Assembly (NCBI GenBank): GCA_020852815.1
Contig: JADZAN010000024.1
Coordinates: 310,001-374,000 of the forward strand
Direction of reading: 5' to 3'
DNA from: Gemmatimonadaceae bacterium
Lineage (GTDB): Bacteria; Gemmatimonadota; Gemmatimonadetes; Gemmatimonadales; Gemmatimonadaceae
Length of the DNA: 64,000 bases
A program made the translations under genes and the position numbers. Below are positions 43,975 to 53,442 of the stretch, in pieces. Position 1 is the first letter of the stretch, and each line of letters starts with the position of its first letter. The notes below the pieces were generated by a model. It had not been told where the DNA came from and did not search any database. It saw only the letters and a list, made by a program, of their open reading frames with translations.

Positions 43975-45357
43975 TCACTGGAAGGAGCAGGAGGCGGGGA
44001 AGGCCGTCGGCTCCGTGGGATCCGGGAGGACGGCGGTGGTCGCGTTGGGGTTGGCGTTGCGATCGCCCACGGCATAGGGGAGCCAGCAGCGCTGCCCATC
44101 GCTCGGGACGCTGGGGGCGGCCACGGGGCCGCGCACGGTGCCGCGGCGGCGCGCATCCTCCCAGCGCAACCCGGTGCCCAGCAGCTCGTACTTCCGCTGC
44201 CGGTAGATCTCCGCGAGGAGTTGCGCCTGCGTGAGTTGCGACGTGAGGGCGGGGAGGCAGGCCTTAGGATCGTCGAGTCCGCGTCCGCCGGTGCAGTCGG
44301 TGCGCACCGAGTCGAGCGCGGCCTGCGCCGCCGCCACCTGGTTCTGGTTCGCCAGCGCCTCGGCCTTGATGAGGAGCGCCTCGTCGGGGAAGTAGACGGG
44401 GAGCGGCGCCTGCGGGTTGGCGTAGCGGTTCCACGGATCGAGCAGCGCGCCCACGCGACCGGTGAGCGTTGTCGAGGGTGTGACAAACCAGGCAAAGCGT
44501 TGGTCCTGCGCCAGCATCGAGGTGCGCCACTGGCGCCGCACGGCGATTCCGTTGGTCCCGCCCGTCACGTTCGCGTACGGATTGACGTTGGGCGACGGGA
44601 AGGTGAGCAGCGACATCGCCGCCGTACCCGACCGCGCCACCGCATTGGCGGCGGCGAGCGCCGTGGCATCGTCGTTGGCCATGCGGGCGTACCGTGCCCG
44701 GAAGAGGTTGAGGACGTTGGGGAGCGACACGCCGGGGGTGAGGATGCTGCTGTTGAAGAAGGCGCTCGGCGGGGTGGTGGCGAGGATCAGGGCCGCCGAA
44801 TCGAGCAGGGCGCGCACATAGGGGAGTGCCTGAGCGCGCGGGACGTAGACCGGTGCCGTCTCGCCGAACGTCTTGATGGGCGCCTTCTGGTACGACTGGA
44901 TGGCTTCGCCTAACGCCTCGGCTTTCATGGTGTAGGCGAGTGCCTGCAATCCGGCCTTGGTCCCGGCATCGAACTGCGCCCCGAGGGCGTTGGCCCCGTT
45001 GAGCAGGTCGTCGGCGGTGCGCACCGTGCGGTAGATCGAGTTGAAGACGTTGTCGGCGATCCCGGTCCCGGTGGGCACCGCGCCCTGCTCTGCGTCGGAT
45101 ATCGAGATGAGCGCCGCCGTGGTGGACGCGAACTCGTCGGTCACGAGCCCGGCCATGTAGGCGTAGTTGAAGTACGAGGTGGCGAAGCGTCCCTGCAGCC
45201 CGGTGGCGAGGGCAATCACGCCGTCGGGGCTGGTGGTCACCTGTCCCTCGGTAGGGGCGTTGGGGTTCTGCAGGTCCAGCGAGCAGGCGCCTAACGCCAG
45301 CGCGGCCGCGGCGACCAGCGTTGCCGGGAGCACTCGGGTGCGTCGTGTGGTGTGCAT
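43975..45357 (-). CDS. SusD/RagB-like outer-membrane lipoprotein
   Basis: A 460-residue SusD-family protein with a lipobox (LGAC near residue 24) followed by SLDLQNPNAPT. Helical repeats of TPR type fill the middle, and the C-terminal motif YRQRKYELLGTGLRWEDARRRG near residue 410 is diagnostic of SusD/RagB proteins. It should sit on the outer face of the outer membrane and hand substrate to the SusC-like channel encoded 19 bp upstream. Substrate is unknown; no glycoside hydrolase is nearby, so it may be a peptide or another oligomer rather than a polysaccharide. Confidence 0.93.
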   Translation of the reverse strand: MHTTRRTRVLPATLVAAAALALGACSLDLQNPNAPTEGQVTTSPDGVIALATGLQGRFATSYFNYAYMAGLVTDEFASTTAALISISDAEQGAVPTGTGIADNVFNSIYRTVRTADDLLNGANALGAQFDAGTKAGLQALAYTMKAEALGEAIQSYQKAPIKTFGETAPVYVPRAQALPYVRALLDSAALILATTPPSAFFNSSILTPGVSLPNVLNLFRARYARMANDDATALAAANAVARSGTAAMSLLTFPSPNVNPYANVTGGTNGIAVRRQWRTSMLAQDQRFAWFVTPSTTLTGRVGALLDPWNRYANPQAPLPVYFPDEALLIKAEALANQNQVAAAQAALDSVRTDCTGGRGLDDPKACLPALTSQLTQAQLLAEIYRQRKYELLGTGLRWEDARRRGTVRGPVAAPSVPSDGQRCWLPYAVGDRNANPNATTAVLPDPTEPTAFPASCSFQ

Positions 45358-45376
45358 GGTGTCGTCGCGCTCCGGG

Positions 45377-48300
45377 TCAGTACGTGAATCGCGCACTGAT
45401 CGACCACACGCGCGGAATGGGGTAGCCACCGAAATCGAAGCCGCGGTCGGCGGCGGTCGTCTGCACCGAGCCCAGGCCGCCGGCGTTGGTGCCGAAGAGG
45501 TTGATCTCCGGATCGTAGCCGCGGTAGTCGGTCCAGACCCAGAGGTTGCGCCCGGAGAGCGTGAGCGCGACGCCGTCGCGGAAGACGCGCTTCACGAAGG
45601 GTTGGTCCAGCGTGTAGCTGGCGGACAGCTCGCGCAGCTTCACGAAGGTGCCGTCCTCGATCCAGTACTCGAAGATTCCCTGTGTGCGGGCGTTGAATCC
45701 CGGCGGGAGCTTGCGCGGGTCGCCGTACGGGAGGAGTTCGCGCTCCATCTCCTTCGAGTTGCTGGCGACGCCGGCGTTCTGGGCGCGCGTCGACAGGTTC
45801 ATGATGTCGTTCCCGAAAACCCCGTCGAGCAGGACGCGGAAGCGGAGCTTCCGGAAGACGGTGAACTCGTTGAGGAGCGAGGCGAGAAAGTCGGGGTTGG
45901 GATCGCCGATGATGGCGTTGAGCGAGTCGTTGCACGTCCCGCCGGAAATCGCCTGCCGCCTGGCCAGCGTCGCCCCCATGTCCACCGTCTGGTTGCTGCG
46001 GCGGTAGCGTCCTAACGAGTCGAGCAGCAGCGCGCCGGTGAGGCAGTTGCGCGCCGCGTACGAGCCGTAGAACGAGCCGGCCGGATACCCGGTGCGAATG
46101 CGGTTGGGGTAGCCACCCGCCGACTGGAAGTCCTGGATCGACAGCGACTCCACGTTGTTCTTGTTGCGGGTGTAGGTCGCCGTCGACGACCACTGGAAGT
46201 CGGGCTGGTCGACGTTGGTGGTGCGCACCATGACCTCGAAGCCCTTGTTCGACATGCTCCCGATGGGATAGAACTGGCGCGAGAAGCCGGTGCTCGTGGG
46301 GAGCGGGCGGAAGAACAGGAGGTCGCTCACCAGGCGGTCGTAGTAGGTCAGCTCACCCCCCACGCGAGCGTTGAGGAAGCCGACCTCGGCGCCGAGTTCC
46401 CACTCGCGCGCACGCTCGTTGCGCAGCGTGGGGTTGCCGTAGGTGACGTCGTTCACGAAGCCCGGGCGCCCGGCAAACGGGCTCTGCGCAAAGGTGACAA
46501 ACTGCGAATAGGCGTTGACGATCCCCGGCTGCGAACCGGCCCAGCCCAGCGCGCCGCGCAGGCGCAGGTTGTTGAACATCCCCGAGCGGTTGTCGACGAG
46601 GACGTACGACGCCGAGAACTTGGGGAAGAGCTGCCACCGCTCCGACGGGGCAAAGGTCGACGAGGCGTCGTACCGCGCCGCGGCGGTGAGGAAGAGCCGG
46701 TCGGCGATGGAGACTTCCTGCTGTGCATAGAAGCCCAGCGTGCGCAACTCGACCTCGGTCTGCGCGGCTGAAAAGACGGAGCCCGCACTCACGAGATCAC
46801 CCACCGGCGCCAGGCCGTTGGCCACCGCACTCGTGGTGCGCACCAGCTGCGACGTGAAGTTGAAGCCGCCGGTGGTGCGCAGCTCGAGGTTGGCCAGCGT
46901 GGGCCACGTGTACGTGGCGATCCCGTCCTGGTTGATGACGCGGTTCCCCTGCCACACCGACTGCGAGCGCCCGGTGGCCAGCGGCGAGGTGCCAAGCACC
47001 GCGTTACGCGGGATGAACTGCCGCTGCTCGAAGCCGGTGTTGTCCACTCCCAACGTGTAGTCGAGGAGGAGCGACGGGAGCGGCGTCCACGTGAGCTTCG
47101 TGGAGCCAATGAAGCGATCGACGGTCTGCGGGTTGCGCATGCGGTCGATGGCGAGGAGCGGGTTGGTTCCCAGCGCCGGCGGGAGCGGATAGATCCCGTT
47201 CACCGGGCGGAAGTCGACGTTGGTGGGGGCGAAGAAGAGCGACCCCATGATCCCATAGTCGTTCTGCTCGCCGAACGCCTGGAACTGGTTCTGCGTGCTG
47301 ACGTAGTTGGCCGTGACGTTGGCAATGAGGCGCGACGACAGTTGCTGCTGCAGGTTCACGCGACCGCCAGTTCGCCTGGACGACGTGGAGCGCATGATCC
47401 CGTCTTCATCGCTCAGGTTCCCGCTGATGAAGTAGCGCGTCTGGTCGTTCCCCCCTTCCACCGTGAGGTTTCCCTCCATGGCCGGGGCGCGCTGGAAGAT
47501 GTCGTCCTGGTAGTTGAAGCGCTGGACCGGGAGCCCGGCCTCGTTGTACGGATAGAAGTTGAAGGGCTGCTGGGCGCGCAGCTCGTTGGTGGCGTAGCGC
47601 GTGGTGAGCCCAAACTTCGGCTTGCCGATGGTGCCGCGGCGCGTGAAGATCTGCACGACGCCGTTGTTGGCGCGCGACCCGTACAGCGCCGCCGCCGCCG
47701 CGCCGCGGATGATCTCCACGCGCTCGATGTCGGCCGGGTTGAGGTCGGCCAGGCGGTTCTGCGGGTTGGCGCGCGTCCCCAGGTCCGCCAGCTGCGCCGA
47801 GCCGTTGTCGATGATGACGCCATCGACGATGTACAGCGGGTCGGAGCCGGAGATGAACGAGTTGGTCCCGCGCAGGCGCACGGAGACGCCGCCGCCGCCG
47901 GGACCGCCGGAGTTCTGCGAGATCTGGGCGCCGGCAATCTTCCCCTGCAACGCCTGGTCGACGGTGACCGCCACGGCGCGCGAGATGAGCGCCGAGTCGA
48001 CCGAGGCCACGCTCGTCCCGACCTTCCGCTTCTCGGTTGGGGCGGCAGAACCGGTGACGACGACCTCCGACAGGTTGACCGCGCTCACCTGCAACGCGAA
48101 GTCGGCGGTGGCCGTGGCGCCGGCGGTGATGGTGACCGCCTTGGTCGCCGGCTGGAAGCCGAGGCGCCGCGCGGTGACCGAGCGCGTCCCCACTGGGACG
48201 TTGACGAGGGTGTAGTTCCCCTCGGCGTCGGTCATCGCGCCAATGCGCGTGTCGGCGACGAGGAGCTGGACATCACCGACGCCTCGCCCCGAGGCGGCAT

Positions 48301-48415
48301 CGGTGACTCGGCCACGCACCGTTCCCGTGGTACCCTGCGCGTGCAGGGCGCCGGGAAGCGCGGCGGCGAGGGCAAGCGCGCACAACCAGCCGCGCCACTG
48401 ACGAACGAGAGACAT
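45377..48415 (-). CDS. SusC/RagA-family TonB-linked outer-membrane protein
   Basis: A 1012-residue TonB-dependent channel. A signal peptide ends at LHAQ (about residue 27). A carboxypeptidase-regulatory-like domain follows (GTVRGRVTDAASGRGVGDVQ, residues 30-110). The plug carries SVRLRGTNSFISGSDPLYIVDG and VEIIRGAAAAALYGSRANNGVV, the SusC signature, and the barrel ends in SISARFTY. A strong GGAGGAG ribosome-binding site lies six bases before ATG 48415. It is the first gene of the operon with SusD and DUF4397. It imports oligomeric nutrients using TonB energy. Confidence 0.95.
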   Translation of the reverse strand: MSLVRQWRGWLCALALAAALPGALHAQGTTGTVRGRVTDAASGRGVGDVQLLVADTRIGAMTDAEGNYTLVNVPVGTRSVTARRLGFQPATKAVTITAGATATADFALQVSAVNLSEVVVTGSAAPTEKRKVGTSVASVDSALISRAVAVTVDQALQGKIAGAQISQNSGGPGGGGVSVRLRGTNSFISGSDPLYIVDGVIIDNGSAQLADLGTRANPQNRLADLNPADIERVEIIRGAAAAALYGSRANNGVVQIFTRRGTIGKPKFGLTTRYATNELRAQQPFNFYPYNEAGLPVQRFNYQDDIFQRAPAMEGNLTVEGGNDQTRYFISGNLSDEDGIMRSTSSRRTGGRVNLQQQLSSRLIANVTANYVSTQNQFQAFGEQNDYGIMGSLFFAPTNVDFRPVNGIYPLPPALGTNPLLAIDRMRNPQTVDRFIGSTKLTWTPLPSLLLDYTLGVDNTGFEQRQFIPRNAVLGTSPLATGRSQSVWQGNRVINQDGIATYTWPTLANLELRTTGGFNFTSQLVRTTSAVANGLAPVGDLVSAGSVFSAAQTEVELRTLGFYAQQEVSIADRLFLTAAARYDASSTFAPSERWQLFPKFSASYVLVDNRSGMFNNLRLRGALGWAGSQPGIVNAYSQFVTFAQSPFAGRPGFVNDVTYGNPTLRNERAREWELGAEVGFLNARVGGELTYYDRLVSDLLFFRPLPTSTGFSRQFYPIGSMSNKGFEVMVRTTNVDQPDFQWSSTATYTRNKNNVESLSIQDFQSAGGYPNRIRTGYPAGSFYGSYAARNCLTGALLLDSLGRYRRSNQTVDMGATLARRQAISGGTCNDSLNAIIGDPNPDFLASLLNEFTVFRKLRFRVLLDGVFGNDIMNLSTRAQNAGVASNSKEMERELLPYGDPRKLPPGFNARTQGIFEYWIEDGTFVKLRELSASYTLDQPFVKRVFRDGVALTLSGRNLWVWTDYRGYDPEINLFGTNAGGLGSVQTTAADRGFDFGGYPIPRVWSISARFTY

Positions 48416-48535
48416 CGAGACTCCTCCGAATCGACGGTGAAAGCCAGGGCCCGTCACGGGTGGCGTCGCCAACGGTAGCCGCGCCGTTGCCGGAGCAGTT
48501 GACCGGCGTTGCGGCTCCCGGTGTCGAAGCCGCGT

Positions 48536-49240
48536 TCAGGCCCGCGCGACAACGAACAGCACCGAGGCTGGGCTCCCGGTGGCGGGGTGTAACGGTTCGA
48601 TCACGTCCTGCACCTGGAAGCCGCTGTGCACCAGGAGCCGGATCCAACTCCCCATCGTCCGATAGTACCAGGGCGGGGGATCGCGAAAGTCAGCGCTGAA
48701 GCCAGCCCACGACCCCTCGCGCCATGCGTCCATATACGGATGCTCGCCGCGCGCTGTCGCCGGGTGCAACGTCTGGACGATCAACGCGCCATGCGGAACG
48801 AGGAGTGCCGGGATATGCCGTATCAGGGCCTCGACCGCGTCACCGCCGATGAGGGAGAAATTGGCGACGGCGAGGTCGAATGCGACACCGGGCGGACCGT
48901 CCATCGCCCCGCCAGCGAGCGCTTCATACGTCATGACACGATAGTCGCCCGCGGCGTCGGCATGGCGAGCAGCCTCGACCAGCGCGGGGACGGCGTCAAC
49001 TCCTGTCACGCGGATCCCGCGTTGCGCCATCGCGCGCGACAACCACCCTTCCCCACAGCCGATGTCGAGGGCGGTGCGGGGTGACCATCGCTCCACCTCG
49101 GCCAGCACCGCACGATCGGTGACGAGCCGCCGGCTCTCGATTAGCCCGCCGCGCACGGCGACGGACCACGGGTCGGCGTTGGTGTGCCAGGCGGCAAGAA
49201 CCTGGGCGTCGGACAGCGGCAACGGACCGGCGTCGGGCAT
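48536..49240 (-). CDS. SAM-dependent class I methyltransferase
   Basis: A 234-residue methyltransferase. The SAM-binding motif I is ALDIGCGEGWLSRA near residue 57, followed by VTGVDAVPALVEAAR, as in UbiG-type enzymes. The post-motif region has LIVQTLHPATARGEHPY and PPPWYYRTMGSW, which suggest a small-molecule substrate. ATG 49240 is chosen because the frame before it is low complexity. It lies 120 bp upstream of the SusC gene and after the terminator of the metalloprotease gene, so it may be a separate transcript. Substrate unknown. Confidence 0.85.
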   Translation of the reverse strand: MPDAGPLPLSDAQVLAAWHTNADPWSVAVRGGLIESRRLVTDRAVLAEVERWSPRTALDIGCGEGWLSRAMAQRGIRVTGVDAVPALVEAARHADAAGDYRVMTYEALAGGAMDGPPGVAFDLAVANFSLIGGDAVEALIRHIPALLVPHGALIVQTLHPATARGEHPYMDAWREGSWAGFSADFRDPPPWYYRTMGSWIRLLVHSGFQVQDVIEPLHPATGSPASVLFVVARA

Positions 49241-49312
49241 TGGCGAGTGATGACGATGGGAGGAGGGAGCGACGCCGGACAATGTAGCGAGCAGCGCCGC
49301 CCTCGACCCCCT

Positions 49313-49351
49313 ACAAAACGAAAGCGGCCACCCCTTGGCAGCCGCTTTCGT
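49313..49351 (-). terminator. Rho-independent terminator of the metalloprotease gene
   Basis: A perfect 11-bp inverted repeat (ACGAAAGCGGC/GCCGCTTTCGT with a 12-nt loop) is followed on the minus strand by TTTTG. It lies 67 bp downstream of the metalloprotease stop. This is the clearest intrinsic terminator in the window together with the one at 62791. Confidence 0.85.
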
Positions 49352-49383
49352 GCAACAACTCTCGAAGTGTGCGCTTCCGAACT

Positions 49384-49412
49384 CCCGTCCCCCGTCCCCC
49401 GTCCCCCGTCCC
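49384..49412 (-). repeat. G-rich heptamer repeat (GGGGGAC)n in the metalloprotease 3' UTR
   Basis: On the minus strand, five G-runs of 3, 5, 5, 5 and 3 bases are separated by AC. The element starts six bases after the metalloprotease stop codon, before the terminator hairpin. The spacing would allow a parallel G-quadruplex in DNA or RNA. The same repeat occurs at 57182. Confidence 0.75.
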
Positions 49413-49417
49413 GGCCT

Positions 49418-52024
49418 TCAGTCCTCCGGATCGAGGATCTTCTTGATCTGCGCTCGGGCGTCGTCCAGGTGCGCGCGCGTGGTGCGGTCGGTGGCGCGTC
49501 CCGCCGAGGCTGCCAACTGCGCGTCGAGCGCGCGCAGTTCGGCGCGGAAGATCGCCTTGATGTCGCTCGTGGCGCGGGCGCCGGCGAACTGCGCGGCAAA
49601 CTGCGCCGGCAATCCGGCCGGGAGCTGCACGGGACGCGGGTTGATCTTGGCCTCGACCGCGGCGAGGTAGGAGCGTTGCAGCTCGCGGCGATAGGCGTCG
49701 ATGCGGACGTTCCCGCCCGTCAGCTCGCTCCAGATCCCGTTGCGCACATCGGCCGCCATCTCGGCCAGCGAGTACGACTCGCCCGGCTTGGCCATCGCGT
49801 CGAACTCGATGAGGCGCTCGAGGCGCCGATCGTTGAACAGCGAGCCAAGGATGCGCGTCTGCGACTGGTTGATGCGGCGAATCGCCCCCTCCACCTCGAT
49901 CTTGCGCAGGATGTCGTCGACCAGGAAGTAGGTCGGCGTGGCGAAGGCGTTCTCGTTGAGGAACTTCACCGCGTCCTTCTGTTGCTGCCGCGAGTTGGGG
50001 ACATAGCGCGGGCCGGCCTGGCCGGCGTACTTCTCCTGCGCCTGCGTTCCCCCCACGACGTCGGCCACGTGCGTCAGCTCGGTCGCCCACTGCCCGATCA
50101 GGCGTCCGTAGAGCAGCGTCAGGTCGTCGTAGTTCTGCCCATCGCGCACCGTGGCGGGGACGAGGAGCGGGACGATCTGCTTGATCGACTTCATCCCCCA
50201 TCCCGTCGCCTTCACGGCGTCGGCGTCGCCCACCGCCTCGCTGTGGTCACCGGGGTCGGCGCCGCGCGAGTCGGACATGTTGAATCGATACCAGGGGACC
50301 GTGTCCTGCTCGCGCGACCAGCGGTCGAGCGTGGCCCACTCGTCGTCCGAGGTGCGGGCCGACGGGATCGGCGAGTAGCCCCAGCGGATGATGTACTTGT
50401 CGTACGGGCCGATGCGCGGGATGAGGTCGGACAGCGGAATCCCGTCCTCGGGCTGCGCCGTGTAGTTGAAGCGCGAATAGTCCATGATCGAGGGCGAATG
50501 CCCCATCCTGGCCACCCACGTCCTGGAGCGCACCGAGTCCACCGGATACGTCGACGATCCCTTCTGGTCGTGCTGGAGGCCTAACGTGTGCCCCACTTCG
50601 TGGGCGACGACGAACTCCACCAGGCGCCCCATCAGCGAGTCGGGGAAGGGCCACTGGCGTGCGCGCGGGTCCAGGTGCGCCACCTGCGTGAAGTACCACG
50701 CGCGCTGCAGCGTCATGATGTTGTGGTACATGTAGATGTCCGACTCGATGATCTCGCCCGAGCGCGGGTCGTTCACGTTAGGCCCGGTGGCGTTCTCGAT
50801 CGTCGAGGGGAACCAGCGCACCACGGAGTAGCGCGCGTCCTCGGGCGACCAGTCGGGGTCGTTCTTCGGGGCGTCGGCGGCAACGATCCCGCGAATGAAG
50901 CCGGCCTCCTCGAAGGCGGGCTGCCAGGCCTCGATCCCCTTGCGCACGTACGGCTTGAGCCAGTCCGGCGTCGCCGGGTCGACGTAGTACGTGATTGGCT
51001 TCACCGGCTCCGACTTGGCGGCGCTGGGGTCCTTCTTCTCCAGGCGCCAGCGCACGATGTACTCACGTTCCTGCGCCCGCTGCTCGGGGCGCGAGTAGTC
51101 GAGGTTACTGATGGAGAAGTAGCCCGTGCGCTTGTCGGCGAGGCGCGGCAGCATGGGGACGTCGGGGAGCTTCACCATGCTCCAGTGCATCACCAGCGAC
51201 GCCGTCCCAGTGGCCGCCGGGGCAAACGGGTTCGCCTGCGCGGGGGCTGCGCCTGGCGGCGCGGCGATGGTCAGGATCGCCTCGACCTCGACGTTGGTCG
51301 GGAAGGAGAGGACCTTCTCGATGAAGGAGCGCGTGGGGTCGGGGGCGCCGCGGAACTGCGCCCCGGGGCCGATCTCGCTCGGCGGGGCCGTGTACAGGCG
51401 CGTCACGTCGATCACCGCCGAGCTGTCGGGGCCGTAAGCGTCGACGTTGAAGGCGGCGAGGATGAGGTCGAAGTTCGAGTTGCGCACCGCGCCGGCGATG
51501 GGCGTCGTCGAGTCGGCCACCGTCTCGAACGAGACGTTGCGGAGCAGGACGCGATTGTCGCGACGTTCCCAGCGCACCACGCGGCGCGGCCCCACCTGCT
51601 GGCCGCCGTAGCCGGCGTTGACCGGAACGCGCGCGGCGCGCGCCACGAGGAGGAGGTCCTTGTTCAGCGCCCGCCGGGGAATCTCGAACAGGACGCGCGA
51701 GCCGATGCGATGCGTCTTGAAGAGTCCATCGCGGGTGATCGCGTTGGGGGTGACGACGCGATTGTATGGGCGCGGCTGCGCCTCCGTGGGGCCGGCGCCG
51801 GGCCCCTGCGCGCGCGCGCTATCGCCGGGCTGCTGCGCGCCCGGTGCACCTGACGGCTGCCCGGGCACGCCCGGGGGAGTGCCAGCGTTGGGGCGCGGCG
51901 CGTTGGCGGGGCGCGGCGCTGGTGCGGTGGTCGGGGGAGCCGTCTTGCACGCCCCAAGGGCGAGCAGCGGGAGGAGCGTCGCCCCGAGGACGACGGTCGA
52001 TCGCGACAACGACGAACGCGACAT
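49418..52024 (-). CDS. Secreted zinc-dependent metalloprotease lipoprotein
   Basis: An 868-residue lipoprotein (lipobox LGAC near residue 25) with a Pro/Ala/Gly-rich linker (residues 28-85). A beta-rich N-terminal domain of the DUF5117/5118 type follows, then a metzincin-like catalytic domain with HEVGHTLGLQHD near residue 475, the HExxHxxGxxH zinc motif, and SIMDYSRFNY as the Met-turn near residue 513. A helical C-terminal domain of about 300 residues completes this known architecture. It probably degrades proteins at the cell surface. ATG 52024 precedes the signal peptide directly. It is monocistronic, with its own terminator. Confidence 0.92.
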   Translation of the reverse strand: MSRSSLSRSTVVLGATLLPLLALGACKTAPPTTAPAPRPANAPRPNAGTPPGVPGQPSGAPGAQQPGDSARAQGPGAGPTEAQPRPYNRVVTPNAITRDGLFKTHRIGSRVLFEIPRRALNKDLLLVARAARVPVNAGYGGQQVGPRRVVRWERRDNRVLLRNVSFETVADSTTPIAGAVRNSNFDLILAAFNVDAYGPDSSAVIDVTRLYTAPPSEIGPGAQFRGAPDPTRSFIEKVLSFPTNVEVEAILTIAAPPGAAPAQANPFAPAATGTASLVMHWSMVKLPDVPMLPRLADKRTGYFSISNLDYSRPEQRAQEREYIVRWRLEKKDPSAAKSEPVKPITYYVDPATPDWLKPYVRKGIEAWQPAFEEAGFIRGIVAADAPKNDPDWSPEDARYSVVRWFPSTIENATGPNVNDPRSGEIIESDIYMYHNIMTLQRAWYFTQVAHLDPRARQWPFPDSLMGRLVEFVVAHEVGHTLGLQHDQKGSSTYPVDSVRSRTWVARMGHSPSIMDYSRFNYTAQPEDGIPLSDLIPRIGPYDKYIIRWGYSPIPSARTSDDEWATLDRWSREQDTVPWYRFNMSDSRGADPGDHSEAVGDADAVKATGWGMKSIKQIVPLLVPATVRDGQNYDDLTLLYGRLIGQWATELTHVADVVGGTQAQEKYAGQAGPRYVPNSRQQQKDAVKFLNENAFATPTYFLVDDILRKIEVEGAIRRINQSQTRILGSLFNDRRLERLIEFDAMAKPGESYSLAEMAADVRNGIWSELTGGNVRIDAYRRELQRSYLAAVEAKINPRPVQLPAGLPAQFAAQFAGARATSDIKAIFRAELRALDAQLAASAGRATDRTTRAHLDDARAQIKKILDPED

Positions 52025-52219
52025 GGAGTGCCTGGCTCGAGGGCCTGACGAATGGTGAATCGAGCGGCGAAGCCCGGTGTGCTTCCGGGACACACGCAGA
52101 ACGGCGCCCCGGCGTCCATAACCTACGCCGAGCCGCCGTCAGGCGCTGCCCCGTTGTTGCGGCGCCGCTCCCCCGCTCGCGGGGTTGCGGTCCCGATGTC
52201 GCCGGGCTGCTGTTGTGAA

Positions 52220-53212
52220 CTACTTGGGAATGGCGACGTAGTCGACGCGCCCGGCGTTGAAGCGCGGCACGGCGACGCGCTGGCGCCTGGTGTCGACGCC
52301 GATGTCGGCCGGCGCCTCCATCCCCCCCTTCACCCGGGTCACGGCGCCGTTGGCGACCAGCGACAGCGACGAATCGGCCCAACTGGTGACGAGGATGCGC
52401 CCGTCGGCCAGCACCTCCACGCCGTCGTAGCTCCCCGGGCCCGTGGCGAGCTTGGTGACGCCCTGCTCCCCCGGCTTCCATGCGGTGATGTCGGGGCCAC
52501 CAAAGCCCGCCAGGATGAAGCGCGCGTTGGCGGCGTCCCAGGCAATGCCGTTGGGGCGCGCAAGGAGCGAGTCGCCCTCGAGGGCAACGCGGGCCTTGCC
52601 GCCGGCGATGGCAAAGATCCGATCCTTGCCGGGGTGCGACATCTCGCCTGTCGCCGAGAAGCGGATCCCGGTGTCGGTCACGTAGACGGTGCCGTCAGCC
52701 GCAATGGCGACGTCGTTCAGGAAGGTGGCTCCCATCCCCGAGAGGTCGATCGCGGCGATCGCCGCCCCGCTGTTCTTGTCGAAGGCGCGCACCACATCGA
52801 TGTCGGCCACCCAGAGCGTGTCGCCGGCCACGGCCATCCCCTTGGGGGCGTTGAGCGCGACTCCCTTCACCCCGCCGCGCACCAGGTCGATGCTCGCCGC
52901 GGAATTGCCGGCGTCGAGACGCACGATGAAGCCGTTGTTGTCCTTCTGGTTGGGGTTCCCGTCGATGTTGGAGACGAAGTACGCGTCCAGCGCGGCGTCG
53001 TAGCGCACGCTCTCCGGGACCTTGAGCCCCTCGGTCGACGGTGGGACGGCGCTGTCGGCGGCTTGCATTGTCGTCGCCGTCGCCGCGGTCGCCGCGCTGT
53101 CCGACGTCTTGGGTGCCTCGCCGCCGCAGCCGGCGAGGAGGATGCCAAACGAACCGAGGGCCAGCCGGCGCATCGCGCGCGACTGGGCGCCGGACAAAAC
53201 GAATCGGGACAT
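52220..53212 (-). CDS. SMP-30/NHL-type beta-propeller lipoprotein
   Basis: A 330-residue lipoprotein (lipobox LLAGC near residue 29) with a Ser/Ala/Thr linker and a six-bladed propeller-like domain of the gluconolactonase/SMP-30 or NHL class. Repeats include KGMAVAGDTLWVADI, NDVAIAADGTVYVTDTG, NGIAWDAANARFILAG and DGVEVLADGRILVTSW, with the Asn and Asp residues that bind metal in SMP-30 enzymes. It may be a lactonase or a binding protein. It is divergent from the aminotransferase gene at 53443. Start at ATG 53212, just before the basic signal-peptide end. Confidence 0.8.
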   Translation of the reverse strand: MSRFVLSGAQSRAMRRLALGSFGILLAGCGGEAPKTSDSAATAATATTMQAADSAVPPSTEGLKVPESVRYDAALDAYFVSNIDGNPNQKDNNGFIVRLDAGNSAASIDLVRGGVKGVALNAPKGMAVAGDTLWVADIDVVRAFDKNSGAAIAAIDLSGMGATFLNDVAIAADGTVYVTDTGIRFSATGEMSHPGKDRIFAIAGGKARVALEGDSLLARPNGIAWDAANARFILAGFGGPDITAWKPGEQGVTKLATGPGSYDGVEVLADGRILVTSWADSSLSLVANGAVTRVKGGMEAPADIGVDTRRQRVAVPRFNAGRVDYVAIPK

Positions 53213-53442
53213 GGGATGGCTCCTGGGCGATGGACGAGCGGCCGCGGCGTGCACCGCGAGGGCGCGGTGGAGGGAGGATAATGTTGCGCGCGCGGTGGGG
53301 GGATTGGGACGGGAGTTGGGAGGTGCGCGCGGGGAGGGTGGTGGGGTGGGGGAGTCACACTACTGGGGGAGCGTCACACGGTAGCCCCCCGTCGCCCTCC
53401 CTTCCGTTGCGGAGCGATGGAGGGGCGGCCACATTCGCCGCC

